Source: an uncultured Planctomycetota bacterium (GTDB taxonomy: Bacteria; Planctomycetota; Planctomycetia; Pirellulales; Thermoguttaceae). From it: a stretch of 64,000 nucleotides of DNA. The position numbers and the translations under genes were made by a program. Under the pieces are notes generated by a model, which saw only the letters and a list, made by a program, of their open reading frames with translations, ran no database searches and had not been told where the DNA came from. The number at the start of each line of letters is the position of its first letter. The first letter of the stretch is position 1. Below, one piece after another: positions 1 to 9,704 of this stretch. The stretch covers positions 1 through 64,000 of the forward strand of contig CADACS010000003.1 of assembly GCA_902786505.1 (NCBI GenBank), written 5' to 3'.

Positions 1-280
1 CTTTTTAAATATCGTTGGCGCCGGCAGAGCCGCCGCCGCGCCGCCCGCGCTTGCAGACGACTCGTGAAAATATACCGTAGATTTGTAAACCGTCAAGCGA
101 CGAAATTAAAAATTTTTCATTTTTTAACCGCGTCTCCCTGCCGGCGCCGTCCGTAAGCGCCGCCCAAACGGGGATCGCAAGGAACGTCGTTTTTCGGGGG
201 AAAACGAAGCGGCCAACGCGTTTGCGCGCGTCGGCCGCGGGAATCGTCGGCTCTCGGCCGTCAACAGGAAATCTTTCGCC
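1..280. other. Non-coding stretch at the window edge
   Basis: No open frame here looks like a gene. The stretch is AT-rich near 60-130 and lies downstream of the minus-strand gene ending at 307. Its only supported element is the terminator-like hairpin at its right end. Confidence 0.5.
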
Positions 281-299
281 AAAACGCCCGCAAACGGGC
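281..299 (-). terminator. Rho-independent terminator of the GH-like gene
   Basis: Read on the minus strand, GCCCG and CGGGC form a perfect 5-bp GC stem with a 4-base loop, followed by a short run of T. It lies just past the stop codon at 307, which fits termination of the upstream gene. Confidence 0.6.
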
Positions 300-306
300 C
301 GGCAAA

Positions 307-1722
307 TTATTTCTCAAAGACAAAGAGTTTGCCGTGTCCGGGAATAATCCAGAACCCCTCTTTGAGGCTCTCTTCGGAAACGGCGGTTTCGGAACCGTCG
401 AGCTGCGAAACGACCTTGACGGTTTTGTATCCGTCCGGAATCTCAAAGTTGATTTTAACGGATCGGCTGAAGCTCAAATCGACCGCCAGCGCCGCGACTC
501 GGTCGCCGTCTTTCTGCGCGAACTCGCCGACCATAATTTTGGGCTCGGCGTTTTCATATTCGCCCGCGCTCGTCGATAAACGGCAAGTCAGGTTCTTGAG
601 CACGTTCTTCGGAACCTCCGGGAACTGGGGCAGATTCGGCGCTTCCTCTTTGGAATAAATCGGCGTCATGCCCAATTCGGTCGAACGGTACGCGAGGAGG
701 TATTTTCCGAGCGCCTGAACCTGCTGGTTGATATCCCGCATATAGATCCACGAAAGCGTCTTATTCCCGTTTTCGTCGATAGGGCTCTCTTTCCAGCCGA
801 GCGGATAATAGAGGAACCACGTCATGCCTTCGGCGCCGGCGGCGAGCGCGGTATACGCCTGATACGCGTAGCGCGCCGGCGTGGGGGGCGTCGAGTCCTC
901 CATAATGCATAAACTGCTGCCGATAAACCAGAAAGGCAGCTTATACTTTTGGGCGACGTCGCGAACTTCAAAGAGGTCGGAGAAGTAAACGCTCGCGCGG
1001 TTCAGCTGAAGCATATCCTCGGAGTATTCGACCATATAGTTGTCGTAGCTGAGGAATTGCGGTTTGACTTCCTGAACGTACCGTTCCAGATATTCGCGGT
1101 AGGAGTACGTGCCAAGCTGCGAATCGACGTCGGCGCCGATCGTAGAGGCGTAGCCCGGGAAAAGATTGATATAGGCCAGTTTGCCAGGCGCGTACTTTTT
1201 GACCGCGGCGACGGCGGCGGCGAGCGATCTGAAGAGATAGACGCCGGGCTCGTCGCGGAGATTGTATCCGATAACGGCGGGGTCGTCTTTCGTCGACTGA
1301 ACGCGCTCTTTAACGTGCGCGTCGATCGCGTCGAGTTTCTTCTGAACCTCTTCTTCGGAAAGATTGCGTTCGTCGAACGTCTCTAGATCCAATTCGTAGA
1401 TGCAGCGGAGGCCGTTTTCTTTCGCCAGTTTAACGCCGCGGTCGTCGGCGACGAACGCCGAAAGCGTGCAGCCGCATTCCGCCATCGACTTGATTCCGTC
1501 TTCAATCGACTGGTATTTATCGCCCCAGCTTGCGAGATGATCCCACGGAAAGACCGGATACAGCCCGTCCGGCGCGGCGTACGGCTCGAGCCCAAGCGAT
1601 TCGGCGGTGGCGTTTTCGTCGTAAGTCGCCGGGCGCTCTTCCCCGTCCTGCGCCAACGCGCATGGGGACGCGGCAAGAAGTAGAGCGAATGTAAATAACG
1701 CAATATCGTAAATTCGTTTCAT
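307..1722 (-). CDS. Secreted glycoside-hydrolase-like protein
   Basis: The 471-residue product begins with a clear Sec signal peptide (KR, then a hydrophobic stretch, cleavage near ALA-QD at about residue 24). The body alternates in the way of a TIM-barrel glycosidase: an early YPVFPWDHL strand, a loop with RDEPG near residue 157 whose Glu would suit an acid/base catalyst, and later YDNYM and WFIGSS strands. The last 100 residues look like a beta domain. This arrangement is known from GH-A-clan beta-galactosidase-like proteins of planctomycetes, but I cannot assign a family or substrate. It is transcribed alone, away from the tRNA gene, with its own terminator. Confidence is good that it is an exported protein and moderate that it acts on sugars. 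Confidence 0.7.
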   Translation of the reverse strand: MKRIYDIALFTFALLLAASPCALAQDGEERPATYDENATAESLGLEPYAAPDGLYPVFPWDHLASWGDKYQSIEDGIKSMAECGCTLSAFVADDRGVKLAKENGLRCIYELDLETFDERNLSEEEVQKKLDAIDAHVKERVQSTKDDPAVIGYNLRDEPGVYLFRSLAAAVAAVKKYAPGKLAYINLFPGYASTIGADVDSQLGTYSYREYLERYVQEVKPQFLSYDNYMVEYSEDMLQLNRASVYFSDLFEVRDVAQKYKLPFWFIGSSLCIMEDSTPPTPARYAYQAYTALAAGAEGMTWFLYYPLGWKESPIDENGNKTLSWIYMRDINQQVQALGKYLLAYRSTELGMTPIYSKEEAPNLPQFPEVPKNVLKNLTCRLSTSAGEYENAEPKIMVGEFAQKDGDRVAALAVDLSFSRSVKINFEIPDGYKTVKVVSQLDGSETAVSEESLKEGFWIIPGHGKLFVFEK

Positions 1723-2059
1723 ATGGTAAATCTCGCTTCCCTAAGAGGCGCCGCAACCGGCGTCCGGCATACCGATAACTTCCCGTCGGCGCGCAGGAGA
1801 AAACCAAGTTTCGTCCAGCGCGGCTTCAACGCGTCGAACTGCCGCTAAGCGCCGCAAAGGCGCATGGTTCGCGCAATACCGTTCAGCGCGCCGCGTCCGA
1901 CTTCCGACGCTATTGTACGCGCGCGCAGACTGAAATTCAATTTGCAGACGAAAAAATTTTTTGAAAAAAAAGAACGACGCCCCTCGACGCCAGCCGGGGC
2001 CGCGTTATAATCAATGGCGTTGTTTGACGCGGCGCGCCGCGGCGGCAACGTTTCATGTC
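1723..2059. other. Intergenic region between divergent genes
   Basis: No convincing gene is seen. The right half carries the promoter of the tRNA gene; the left half should hold the promoter of the minus-strand GH-like gene, which I could not locate. Confidence 0.5.
1984..2011 (+). promoter_or_regulatory. Promoter of the tRNA-Met gene
   Basis: TCGACG, a 16-base spacer, then a perfect TATAAT at 2006-2011. The box lies 48 bases before the tRNA, and a GC-rich stretch follows, as is common for stable-RNA promoters. Confidence 0.55.
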
Positions 2060-2132
2060 CGCGGGGTGGAGCAGCTGGTAGCTCGCGAGGCTCATAACCT
2101 TGAGGTCGTAGGTTCAAGTCCTGCCCCCGCCA
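2060..2132 (+). tRNA. tRNA-Met (CAU), initiator type
   Basis: The 73 bases fold as a cloverleaf: acceptor CGCGGGG with CCCCGCC, D stem GAGC/GCTC, anticodon stem CGAGG/CCTTG with loop CTCATAA (anticodon CAT), a T stem GTAGG/CCTGC with TTCAAGT loop, and discriminator A. The 5' part closely matches known bacterial initiator tRNA. Position 1 cannot pair with position 72 (C against C) and the D stem has A11-U24, both initiator hallmarks. Two things are unusual: the mismatch is C-C rather than the common C-A, and the three conserved G-C pairs above the anticodon are only two, with A29-U41 replacing the third. No CCA is encoded. It is followed directly by a strong terminator. Confidence 0.93.
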
Positions 2133-2137
2133 CTTAA

Positions 2138-2167
2138 AACCGCTTCCTTCTGGGAGCGGTTTTTTTT
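2138..2167 (+). terminator. Terminator after tRNA-Met
   Basis: A 10-bp stem (AACCGCTTCC with GGGAGCGGTT, one G-T wobble) and a 4-base loop are followed by a run of eight T. It starts six bases after the tRNA, so the tRNA is a single-gene transcript. Confidence 0.9.
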
Positions 2168-2327
2168 GTTTCTTGCTTTGATTTCGCTCAAATCGGCCGA
2201 TCTCAGCCGCCGCCCAACGGTTTGGCCCTATTCGATCCTAAAAATCGGGGTAAAATAAAACCCAATACCGGCTCGAACATTTCGTTCGACTCGATTCGCA
2301 AGACAGAAAGATTCAGGAGACGCGCGC

Positions 2328-5123
2328 ATGACCGACGCAAATTCGACTCGCGATTATTTCAAATCGTTTGACGTCCTCGACGTAAACGGCAAAAGATACG
2401 GCTATTACCGGCTCGGCGCTTTGGAGGAACAGGGCCTGACCGAACTTTCGGCGCTCCCGTACTCGATTCGCGTGCTCCTTGAAGCGACGCTGCGCAATTG
2501 CGACGGCTTTGCCGTTTCCGAAAAGGACGTTACAAGTCTCGCGGCCTGGAGCCCGACGCTCGCGTCGTCGGTCGAAATTCCGTTCAAGCCCGCGCGCGTT
2601 ATTCTGCAAGACTTTACGGGCGTGCCCGCGGTCGTCGATCTCGCCGCGATGCGCTCGGCCATGAAGCGGCTCGGCGGCGATCCGAAAAAGATTAACCCGC
2701 TCATTCCGGTCGACGCGGTCGTCGATCACTCGGTTCAGACCGACTATTTCGGTTCCGAAGACGCGCTTCAAAAGAATATCGACCGCGAATTCGAACGCAA
2801 CGCCGAGCGCTACTCGCTGCTCCGCTGGGCGCAGCGTTCGCTCGACAATTTCAGCGTCGTTCCCCCGGCGGTCGGCATTATCCACCAGATCAATCTTGAA
2901 TATCTCGGCCGCGTCGTGTGCGAGGGCTCGAACGCGGCGTCGCAGGCGGCGGGCCTGGACGGGCTCGTCTATCCGGACAGCGTCGTGGGCACCGACAGCC
3001 ACACCGTTATGATCAACGGGCTCGGCGTTCTCGGCTGGGGCGTCGGCGGTATTGAAGCGGAAGCGGTCATGCTCGGCCAGCCGTACTATATGCTCGCGCC
3101 GCAAGTCGTCGGATTTGAGCTCAAAGGAAAGCTGCCGGGCGGCGTAACGGGCACGGATCTCGCGCTGACGATCGTTCAGATTCTGCGCAAAGAGGGCGTC
3201 GTGGGCAAATTCGTCGAATACTTCGGGGACGGCGCGACGAATCTCGACGTCGCCGATCGCGCGGTGCTCGCGAATATGGGTCCGGAATACGGCGCGACGA
3301 CGGGCTTCTTCCCGATCGACGCCAAGACGCTCCAATTCCTGCGCGAGACCGGCCGTCCGGAAGAGAAAGTCGCGCTCGTCGAAAAATACGCCAAGGCGCA
3401 AGGGCTCTTCCGTTCGGAAGACGCGCCGACGCCTAAATATACCAAAGTTCTCACGCTCGATCTTTCGACGGTCGAGCCGAGTCTGGCGGGTCCGAAGCGT
3501 CCGCAAGACCGCGTTCCGCTCCGCGAGATGAAGAACGCGTTCCAGAAGTCGCTCCGCGCGCCTATCGCCGAACGCGGATTCGCGCTCTCCGAAGAGGAAG
3601 CGAATAAGAAAGCGGTCGTCGACTGGAACGGTTACGAAGGCGCGGAATCGCCCCGTCTCCCGAAAGAGGGCGCGGAGGAGATCGGACAAGGCGCCGTCGT
3701 TATCGCCTCGATTACCAGCTGCACCAACACGAGCGCCCCGCGCCTCATGATCGCCGCGGGCCTGCTCGCGAAAAAGGCGGTCGCGCGCGGTCTCCGTCCG
3801 AAATCCTACGTTAAGACGAGTTTCGGGCCCGGCTCGCGCGTCGTCGTCGATTATCTCAAGAAAGCGGACCTTTTCAAACCGCTTGAAGAACTTGGTTTTA
3901 ACGTCGTCGGATACGGATGCCTGACGTGCATTGGGAACAGCGGTCCGCTCCCCGGTCCGGTCGCGAAAGCGGTCTCCGACGCCGACTTGGTCGCGTCCGC
4001 CGTTCTGAGCGGAAACCGGAACTTCGAAGGGCGCGTCAATCCGCTCGTTAAGGCGAACTACCTCGCCAGCCCGCCGCTCGTCGTCGCGTTCGCGCTCGCC
4101 GGAACGACCGATATCGACATGACGTCCGAACCGATCGGAACCGACAAAGACGGCAAGCCGGTCATGCTCTCGGAAATCTTCCCGACGAACGAAGAGATCG
4201 ACGCGATCGCCGAACACGCGCTCAACGCGGAAGTATACGCGGCCAATTATCGCGGCGTCTTCGACTCGAATCCCCTTTGGAACGCGATTCCGTCGCAGCC
4301 GAGCGAACTTTACGACTGGGACGTCAAGAGTACGTATATTCAGGAGCCGCCGTTCCTTGCCGAAATGACGCGCGAACCGGCGGCGCAAGAGCCGATCGAA
4401 GGCGCGCGCGCCCTTCTGTGCCTCGGCGACTCCGTTACGACCGACCACATCTCCCCGGCGGGCGCGATTAAGAAAGATTCCCCGGCGGGCTCGTTTCTGC
4501 TCGACTCCGGCGTCGAAATCCGCGACTTCAACAGCTACGGCTCGCGGCGCGGAAACGACCGCGTTATGACGCGCGGAACCTTTGCGAATATCCGCATCCG
4601 CAATCAGCTTGCGCCGGGAACCGAAGGGGGCGTTACCAAGTACCTTGGAGCGACGGCAAGCGACGGGCCCGTCGTGAGCGTCTACGACGCGGCGGTTAAG
4701 TACCGCGCGGAAAAGACGCCCCTCGTCGTCCTGGCGGGCGCGGAATACGGCACGGGCTCGAGCCGCGACTGGGCCGCGAAAGGCACGACGCTGCTCGGCG
4801 TTCGCGCGGTTCTCGCGTCGAGCTTCGAACGGATTCACCGCGGCAATCTCGTCGGCATGGGCGTTCTGCCGCTCGAATTCGTCGACGGGGCAAGCTGGAA
4901 ATCGCTCGGGCTCACGGGCACGGAACTCTTTACGATCCCGACGCTTGGCAAAGACTTCCAGCCGCGCTCGGAAATCGAGGTCGTCGCGACGTCGACCGAT
5001 CCTGAAACGATCGGCAGAGTAACGAAATTCAACGTTCGCGTGCGCATCGACGCGAAAGTCGAGTTGGACTATTACCTCAACGGCGGCGTGCTGCAAACCG
5101 TTCTGCGTCAGCTGTTAAAGTAA
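2328..5123 (+). CDS. acnA: Aconitate hydratase
   Basis: This 931-residue protein is a full-length monomeric aconitase of the AcnA/IRP type, interconverting citrate and isocitrate in the TCA cycle in the cytoplasm. The N-terminal half carries the [10 protein letters not shown] substrate-binding region near residue 220. The three cysteines for the [4Fe-4S] cluster are visible: one in SITSCTNTS near residue 465 and two in [11 protein letters not shown] near residue 530. The C-terminal swivel domain has the [10 protein letters not shown] motif near residue 810. The ATG at 2328 has an AGGAGA ribosome site a suitable distance upstream. The gene is monocistronic: a tRNA terminator lies before it and a strong bidirectional terminator after it. 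Nothing is missing or odd. Confidence 0.97.
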   Translation: MTDANSTRDYFKSFDVLDVNGKRYGYYRLGALEEQGLTELSALPYSIRVLLEATLRNCDGFAVSEKDVTSLAAWSPTLASSVEIPFKPARVILQDFTGVPAVVDLAAMRSAMKRLGGDPKKINPLIPVDAVVDHSVQTDYFGSEDALQKNIDREFERNAERYSLLRWAQRSLDNFSVVPPAVGIIHQINLEYLGRVVCEGSNAASQAAGLDGLVYPDSVVGTDSHTVMINGLGVLGWGVGGIEAEAVMLGQPYYMLAPQVVGFELKGKLPGGVTGTDLALTIVQILRKEGVVGKFVEYFGDGATNLDVADRAVLANMGPEYGATTGFFPIDAKTLQFLRETGRPEEKVALVEKYAKAQGLFRSEDAPTPKYTKVLTLDLSTVEPSLAGPKRPQDRVPLREMKNAFQKSLRAPIAERGFALSEEEANKKAVVDWNGYEGAESPRLPKEGAEEIGQGAVVIASITSCTNTSAPRLMIAAGLLAKKAVARGLRPKSYVKTSFGPGSRVVVDYLKKADLFKPLEELGFNVVGYGCLTCIGNSGPLPGPVAKAVSDADLVASAVLSGNRNFEGRVNPLVKANYLASPPLVVAFALAGTTDIDMTSEPIGTDKDGKPVMLSEIFPTNEEIDAIAEHALNAEVYAANYRGVFDSNPLWNAIPSQPSELYDWDVKSTYIQEPPFLAEMTREPAAQEPIEGARALLCLGDSVTTDHISPAGAIKKDSPAGSFLLDSGVEIRDFNSYGSRRGNDRVMTRGTFANIRIRNQLAPGTEGGVTKYLGATASDGPVVSVYDAAVKYRAEKTPLVVLAGAEYGTGSSRDWAAKGTTLLGVRAVLASSFERIHRGNLVGMGVLPLEFVDGASWKSLGLTGTELFTIPTLGKDFQPRSEIEVVATSTDPETIGRVTKFNVRVRIDAKVELDYYLNGGVLQTVLRQLLK

Positions 5124-5151
5124 AGCGCGGAACCTTCCGTTCGGAAGACGT

Positions 5152-5195
5152 AAAAAAAGCGTTAACGGTCAAATGCGAACGTTAACGCTTTTTTT
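5152..5195. terminator. Bidirectional terminator between convergent genes
   Basis: A perfect 16-bp inverted repeat (seven A, then GCGTTAACG, and its complement ending in seven T) with a 12-base loop. It sits between acnA and the convergent gene ending at 5221 and can serve both strands. Confidence 0.92.
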
Positions 5196-5220
5196 ATTTC
5201 TCTTTCGGGAGGCGCGACGG

Positions 5221-6267
5221 CTATTCCGCCTTCGGCTTAAAGAAGTAATTCCGAACCGCGTCGGCCGCTTTGCCGGCGTACCCGTCCTTGAATTCGAAAA
5301 GCTTATTCTGCCCGTTTTCGGAATCCTGATCCTCCGCCGAGTCCGGCTTCGACGGAACAAGCGGCGGATAGGAAAACGCGGCGAAGGACGCGCCCGCCTT
5401 CTGATTGGCGACAATTCCTACGACGAGATCTTTAAACCACAGGATTTTCGCGAGTTCTTCAAGGGACGCGAATTCGCACCAGCTTTCAACGGACATTTCA
5501 AACTCTTTGAGGAGTTCGGACTGCGTAAGCGGCTTTTTCTTCGCGGCTTCCCGAATTCCGTTGTAAAAGCCCTGAACGTTCGTGAGTTCGGCGGAAATCG
5601 CGTCGAGCTTCGCCTTTTTCTGATCGTCGGGTGCCGCGTCGTAGGACTTGCACCTTGTCGCAAACCACTGCATGATGAGGAGCTGCACGTTCTTTTCCGC
5701 CAGCGTTTTCTTCGGGCCTTTCTCGCCCTTGGCGAGCTGTTCGCGCTTTGCGTTCCAGCGCTCTTCCAGAGACGGCCCCGGCGCAACGTCGCTCGACAGG
5801 ATATATTTGCTCGTTCGCGTCTTTTGCGGCTTAATGACATAATCGACGCGCAGATACGGAGGACGGTCATACGACTTTTCCCATTCGTCGACCTTCTTTT
5901 CCCTTCCGGCAAGGAACAAACCGGAGAATTTTTTAACCGGTTCGGGCAGTTTATACGCCCTCTTCTTCCCGTCCTCGGCGCTCGGAACGGTAACGCTCCC
6001 AATGTACAGGTCAAACAGTTTCTCCTGATTGTCCGCCGATTCTTCGCTCAGATCGCGCAATACGAGCCACCCCACGGCTTTATCCGGGGTCGCCTCTTCG
6101 ACGACGATCGGCGCCATATAACGCCGCGCGAAAAGCGCGACGGCGCCGCCGACGAGTAAAATCAAGATCACAAAGACGGTAAACCGCCGCCAGAACCGAC
6201 GTTTCGCGCCCGCGATTTGCGCTTCTTCCAGTTCGTCGCCGTATGCGGTAAATTGCGTCTGGGCCAT
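5221..6267 (-). CDS. Membrane-anchored protein of unknown function
   Basis: I do not recognise this 348-residue protein. It has a short acidic cytoplasmic N-terminus, one transmembrane helix at about residues 27-45 (after a KRRFWRR basic cluster), and a large hydrophilic domain that is probably extracytoplasmic, rich in Lys, Glu and predicted helix, with a long central segment dominated by charged residues. The open frame extends upstream to 6369, but the ATG at 6267 has a GGAA site and removes a tail that lies over the promoter region, so I prefer it. It is transcribed alone, convergent with acnA. Likely a lineage-restricted planctomycete membrane protein; no function is proposed. Confidence 0.75.
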   Translation of the reverse strand: MAQTQFTAYGDELEEAQIAGAKRRFWRRFTVFVILILLVGGAVALFARRYMAPIVVEEATPDKAVGWLVLRDLSEESADNQEKLFDLYIGSVTVPSAEDGKKRAYKLPEPVKKFSGLFLAGREKKVDEWEKSYDRPPYLRVDYVIKPQKTRTSKYILSSDVAPGPSLEERWNAKREQLAKGEKGPKKTLAEKNVQLLIMQWFATRCKSYDAAPDDQKKAKLDAISAELTNVQGFYNGIREAAKKKPLTQSELLKEFEMSVESWCEFASLEELAKILWFKDLVVGIVANQKAGASFAAFSYPPLVPSKPDSAEDQDSENGQNKLFEFKDGYAGKAADAVRNYFFKPKAE

Positions 6268-6359
6268 AAACAACATTCCTTTTTTCGAGTCCGTTTCAAC
6301 GGGCGCTAACGCGCAAACCAAAAACAAATTACAACCAGTTATACCGCATAAACCGATTA

Positions 6360-6388
6360 TTTCTACCACATTCTTTTTTTTTCGTCAA
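6360..6388 (-). promoter_or_regulatory. Promoter of the membrane-anchored unknown
   Basis: On the minus strand: TTGACG, 17-base spacer, TAGAAA, ending about 93 bases before the ATG at 6267. Confidence 0.5.
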
Positions 6389-6426
6389 AAAGTCCCAGAA
6401 AAGGGTCAAAAGTCGACCCAAAAAAA

Positions 6427-6454
6427 TTTCATTTTTAGGGTTCCGGATTATAAT
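6427..6454 (+). promoter_or_regulatory. Probable promoter of the coiled-coil exported protein
   Basis: A perfect TATAAT lies at 6449-6454; the -35 element (TTTCAT, 16-base spacer) is weak. It would give a leader of about 200 bases before the ATG at 6657. Confidence 0.4.
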
Positions 6455-6656
6455 AGAGGATTGGTTAATTGGCTTTAGATCGCGGCGCCGGGTAGGCGCG
6501 GTCTAAACCCTCGGCCGAGCCGCCGCGCCGAAACGCGGCCGTCCGCAACGCCGCAAGTTTTATTATTCAAACGCAATTATTATCCTCCGCCGTCAGATTC
6601 CTCGGTAAATGGGCCGTAACGTCGCGTCCTGTTTCCGCGGAACTTGGGAGCATGTC

Positions 6657-9600
6657 ATGAAATTCGTCGCCGCGCCCGTAAACGCACAGCCACGCTCGAA
6701 CCGTCTCGCGTTTTCGCGCACGATTATCCCGTCGACGCTTCTGCCAGCCGCGTTCTTCAGCGTCGCGCTCTTTTTCGCCGCGGCCGCGCAAGGGCAGGAC
6801 GCCGACGTCGCCATAGAACTTCCCGACGCCGCTCCGGCGGCGCCCGCGGATACGGCCGCGCCGGCCGCCCAGCCCCAAAGTCAGCCCCCCGTTCAACCGC
6901 AAAGCCAGCCCGCGGCCCAGCCGCAGAGCCCGCGGCCGCAAGGCCAGGCCGTTCAGACGCCCGCGTCCGACGACGTCGCCGGACGACAGCTCGCGGCGTT
7001 CTTTCCGCTCCCCGCTAACTCGGCGCTCGACGGCGAACCCCTCTCAATCGACCGGGTCCTGTACGGCGTCTATTATCCGGCCGACCGTTTCCAGCGTCTG
7101 GCCGCCTACTGGGACTTGGCGGGCAAATACGGCGTCTATCACCTCTGCTTAACTTACCAGAATTACGTTAACGAATGCTACGGGCAAGTCGTGCAAAAGT
7201 ACCCGACGGAGGCGCCGCCCGACGTCGTTACGCTCGCCAACTCCGTTAAAAACAACGCTAAACAGCGTCTCGATTCCGCGCGTCTGCAATTCCAGCAGGC
7301 GCAATACGATTTCGACGCGGCGTTCTCGACCGCCGCAGGCCGGCAGGCCGCTCTGGCTCGCGCGAACGCCTCGGGCAAGAAGACCGTCAAGCTCTTCGGC
7401 TCCAGCGTCGTCGCGCTCTATATCCCCTCGGCGGCCCCCTCGACGGAAGTCTATCAGACGCGCTTCGAAGAGATCGCGCGCACGCGCCAAGTCTCGGAAG
7501 AGGCCGGCCGGCTCAACGTCCTGCTCCCTCTGCTCTACGAAACGCTTCAGTCGCGCGCCAATCAGGCGAACGCCGATCTGGCGCTTCTCAAGAGCGAATT
7601 TACGTCCACGTCGGGAACTCCGGCGTCGCTCTTCTCCGCCGCCGAACGCTATTACGCGTCGCAAAGAGCGGCAATAGTCGCCGCGATCCGCTATAACGTC
7701 GCGATCGCCGCGTTCAGTTCGGAGACGACGCCCAGCTTCATTCAGGGCGAAACGCTGCTCAAAACGCTCAATCGGCGCGTCGACGTCGACGCGCGGCGGC
7801 AGTCTCAGGAGCGTCAGACGCAGCCGACTCAAGCGCGCCCCGCCCCTGCTCCCGCCCCGGCGGCCAATCAGTTTTCATGGCGTTTCGTCCTGCCCGGATT
7901 AGCGGACGAATCGGAAACGCGCCAAGCGGCGTACGGGCCCGCCCCGCAGTACTACCCGCCTTATTCTCAGGCCTATCCGCAAACGAACGCGTCGGGGTAC
8001 GCGCTCGTTCTGCCGGGCCTCGGCCCCGACGACGCGTATTCCGCGCCGCAGCCGACGACGTTTGCGAACGAGCCGGCGAGAACGGTCGCCTACGAGGAGC
8101 CGCTGCGTTACAAAGTCGATTCGCTGGACTCCGTCGCGCTCAGCCCCGCGGCCGATTCGGGCGTTCTCATGAAAGTCTCGCTCCCGTCGCAGAACGCGCC
8201 TCTGCTGTATCCGCCCGTCGAGGTTCCCGAACCGCAGCCGCTCGCGCCCGCGTCAGCCGAGCCCGCCCCGCCGGTAGAATCGCTTACGCCCGCGGCCGAT
8301 CCCGGCCCTGCGGCGCCTGAAGCGCCCAAAGAAGCGCCGCCCGCCGCGGAACCGGCTCCGGCCGAGCCCAAAGCCGACGCGCCCGCCGAACAGGCGCCCA
8401 GCGAGCCGCCCGCCGAACCTAAGACCGACGCGCCCGCCGAGCCCGCGCCCAGCGAGCCGCCCGCCGAGCAGAAGACCGACGACAAGCCCGCCGAACAGGC
8501 TCCGAGCGAATCGTCTGAGCGCGTTACCGTCGCGAGCGCAGAGCCTGAACAGGCTAATCCGAACGTCGCGACAAGCGCGCCCGTCTACAGCGCCCCGAGC
8601 GGAGAGCCCAAACCGGAATACTATTTCCCGCTCGTCATTACCGGTTACGAACAGCCCGGCATGTTCCAGTCGAACGTCAACCAGACTCAACCCCCCGCGC
8701 CTAGCGCCAACGAGCCGGGCGCCGGGAACGACGGGGCCTACTGGCGCGGTTTCGAGGCCGACGCGCTCCAGTTCTTTCGCGAAATCCTGACCCCGTCGAC
8801 GGTCCTCGCCGACGCGGAGACCGAACCGATCGTTCGCGGACAGGACGCGACCTTTGCGCCCGCGCCTTCAACGCAGCAGGCGGGGTCCTACGAATCGGCT
8901 CAGGCGGCTAACGCCGCGCAGGCCGCCGCGGAAGCGAATTTCGACTACAAACGAGCGGAAACGGTCGTCGCGCTCTACTTCGCGCCCGTTCAGCCGCAAT
9001 CGAACGGCGCCACGGGCATATCCGAGCGCGCGTTCTCGCTGCACGACGCCGCGTCGCGCATTCCCGCTTACCCGGACGCGCGCTTCGCCGTCGCCAAGAC
9101 GTACTGGGAGCTTCAAGGCGCGATCGCCGCGCAGCGCGTTGAAGAGATCGTCTATTCGAACTATCTGAGAGAATTTAACGCCAACAGCAACGAGTTCATT
9201 AAGACGCAGGCGCTCGGCGCTCAAGCGCGCCGCACAGAAGCGCAAACGAAGGTCCGCAATCTCCAGATAAAACTGCTGCGCGTCTCCAACTTCTCGCCGA
9301 GTTACGGGTATCCCGTCCCGACGACGGTTCCGTTCTGCGGCAAGAGTTTTAATCTCGGCCATCCGCAAATGTTCAACGCGCACATGACGCGCTCGTGCGG
9401 GCTCATTCTCGAACGCCTCAAATCGGCGCAGGAGCTCAGTACGAAGTTAGTCGAGCCGCAGAATACGCTCGCGCTCAATTTATCGACCGCGTCCGATATG
9501 CAGACGGCCGTCGCCGCGCTCGAAAGCCAGCGCGAGTTGGCGCTCTCCTATATCAAGCTGATCGTCGATCTCAATACGTCGATCGCGGAATACGTCGCGT

Positions 9601-9665
9601 TTTACCCCGCTCTTGTCTCCAACGACCAGTTCGTTCGCGCGCTCAGCGGAAAAGACAAAGAATAA
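6657..9665 (+). CDS. Large exported coiled-coil protein with Pro/Ala-rich linker
   Basis: The 1002-residue product starts at the ATG at 6657, which has a GGAG site; a further upstream ATG at 6609 has none. A signal peptide ends near residue 46. Two helical, coiled-coil-prone parts (about residues 115-390 and 760-1000) share a similar pattern, YWDL or YWEL followed by a long amphipathic helix, and so look like an internal duplication. The pattern recalls the helical hairpins of TolC-type outer-membrane proteins, which are also two-fold repeats, but the beta-barrel strands are not evident and the assignment is tentative. Between them lies a 350-residue disordered region dominated by Pro, Ala and Glu, including near-perfect repeats. 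A pair of cysteines appears near residues 900 and 920. No transport partners adjoin it. Confidence 0.7.
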   Translation: MKFVAAPVNAQPRSNRLAFSRTIIPSTLLPAAFFSVALFFAAAAQGQDADVAIELPDAAPAAPADTAAPAAQPQSQPPVQPQSQPAAQPQSPRPQGQAVQTPASDDVAGRQLAAFFPLPANSALDGEPLSIDRVLYGVYYPADRFQRLAAYWDLAGKYGVYHLCLTYQNYVNECYGQVVQKYPTEAPPDVVTLANSVKNNAKQRLDSARLQFQQAQYDFDAAFSTAAGRQAALARANASGKKTVKLFGSSVVALYIPSAAPSTEVYQTRFEEIARTRQVSEEAGRLNVLLPLLYETLQSRANQANADLALLKSEFTSTSGTPASLFSAAERYYASQRAAIVAAIRYNVAIAAFSSETTPSFIQGETLLKTLNRRVDVDARRQSQERQTQPTQARPAPAPAPAANQFSWRFVLPGLADESETRQAAYGPAPQYYPPYSQAYPQTNASGYALVLPGLGPDDAYSAPQPTTFANEPARTVAYEEPLRYKVDSLDSVALSPAADSGVLMKVSLPSQNAPLLYPPVEVPEPQPLAPASAEPAPPVESLTPAADPGPAAPEAPKEAPPAAEPAPAEPKADAPAEQAPSEPPAEPKTDAPAEPAPSEPPAEQKTDDKPAEQAPSESSERVTVASAEPEQANPNVATSAPVYSAPSGEPKPEYYFPLVITGYEQPGMFQSNVNQTQPPAPSANEPGAGNDGAYWRGFEADALQFFREILTPSTVLADAETEPIVRGQDATFAPAPSTQQAGSYESAQAANAAQAAAEANFDYKRAETVVALYFAPVQPQSNGATGISERAFSLHDAASRIPAYPDARFAVAKTYWELQGAIAAQRVEEIVYSNYLREFNANSNEFIKTQALGAQARRTEAQTKVRNLQIKLLRVSNFSPSYGYPVPTTVPFCGKSFNLGHPQMFNAHMTRSCGLILERLKSAQELSTKLVEPQNTLALNLSTASDMQTAVAALESQRELALSYIKLIVDLNTSIAEYVAFYPALVSNDQFVRALSGKDKE
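8361..8510 (+). repeat. In-gene tandem repeat, Pro/Ala/Glu linker
   Basis: About three imperfect copies of a unit of roughly 50-60 bases encoding APSEPPAEPKTDAPAE-like sequence. It sits in the disordered linker of the exported coiled-coil protein and is likely to vary in length between strains. Confidence 0.7.
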
Positions 9666-9692
9666 GCGCGGCGGCCTTTGCGCGCGCCGCGC
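9666..9692. terminator. Hairpin between convergent genes
   Basis: A perfect 8-bp GC stem (GCGCGGCG with CGCCGCGC) starts at the stop codon of the plus-strand gene. No T run follows, so termination here would be weak or factor-dependent. Confidence 0.45.
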
Positions 9693-9704
9693 CTGATTTG
9701 AGCG

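Larger units (their letters stand above)
6268..6656. other. Intergenic region between divergent genes
   Basis: About 390 bases without a gene. It holds a promoter for each flanking gene and an AT-rich patch at 6360-6460. The stretch after 6460 is probably the leader of the plus-strand gene; I saw no riboswitch-like structure. Confidence 0.5.

Noticed and set aside
2313..5096. Large minus-strand open frame of 927 codons opposite acnA
   Set aside because: It mirrors acnA in antisense and consists of arginine-rich, motif-free sequence typical of shadow frames in GC-rich DNA.
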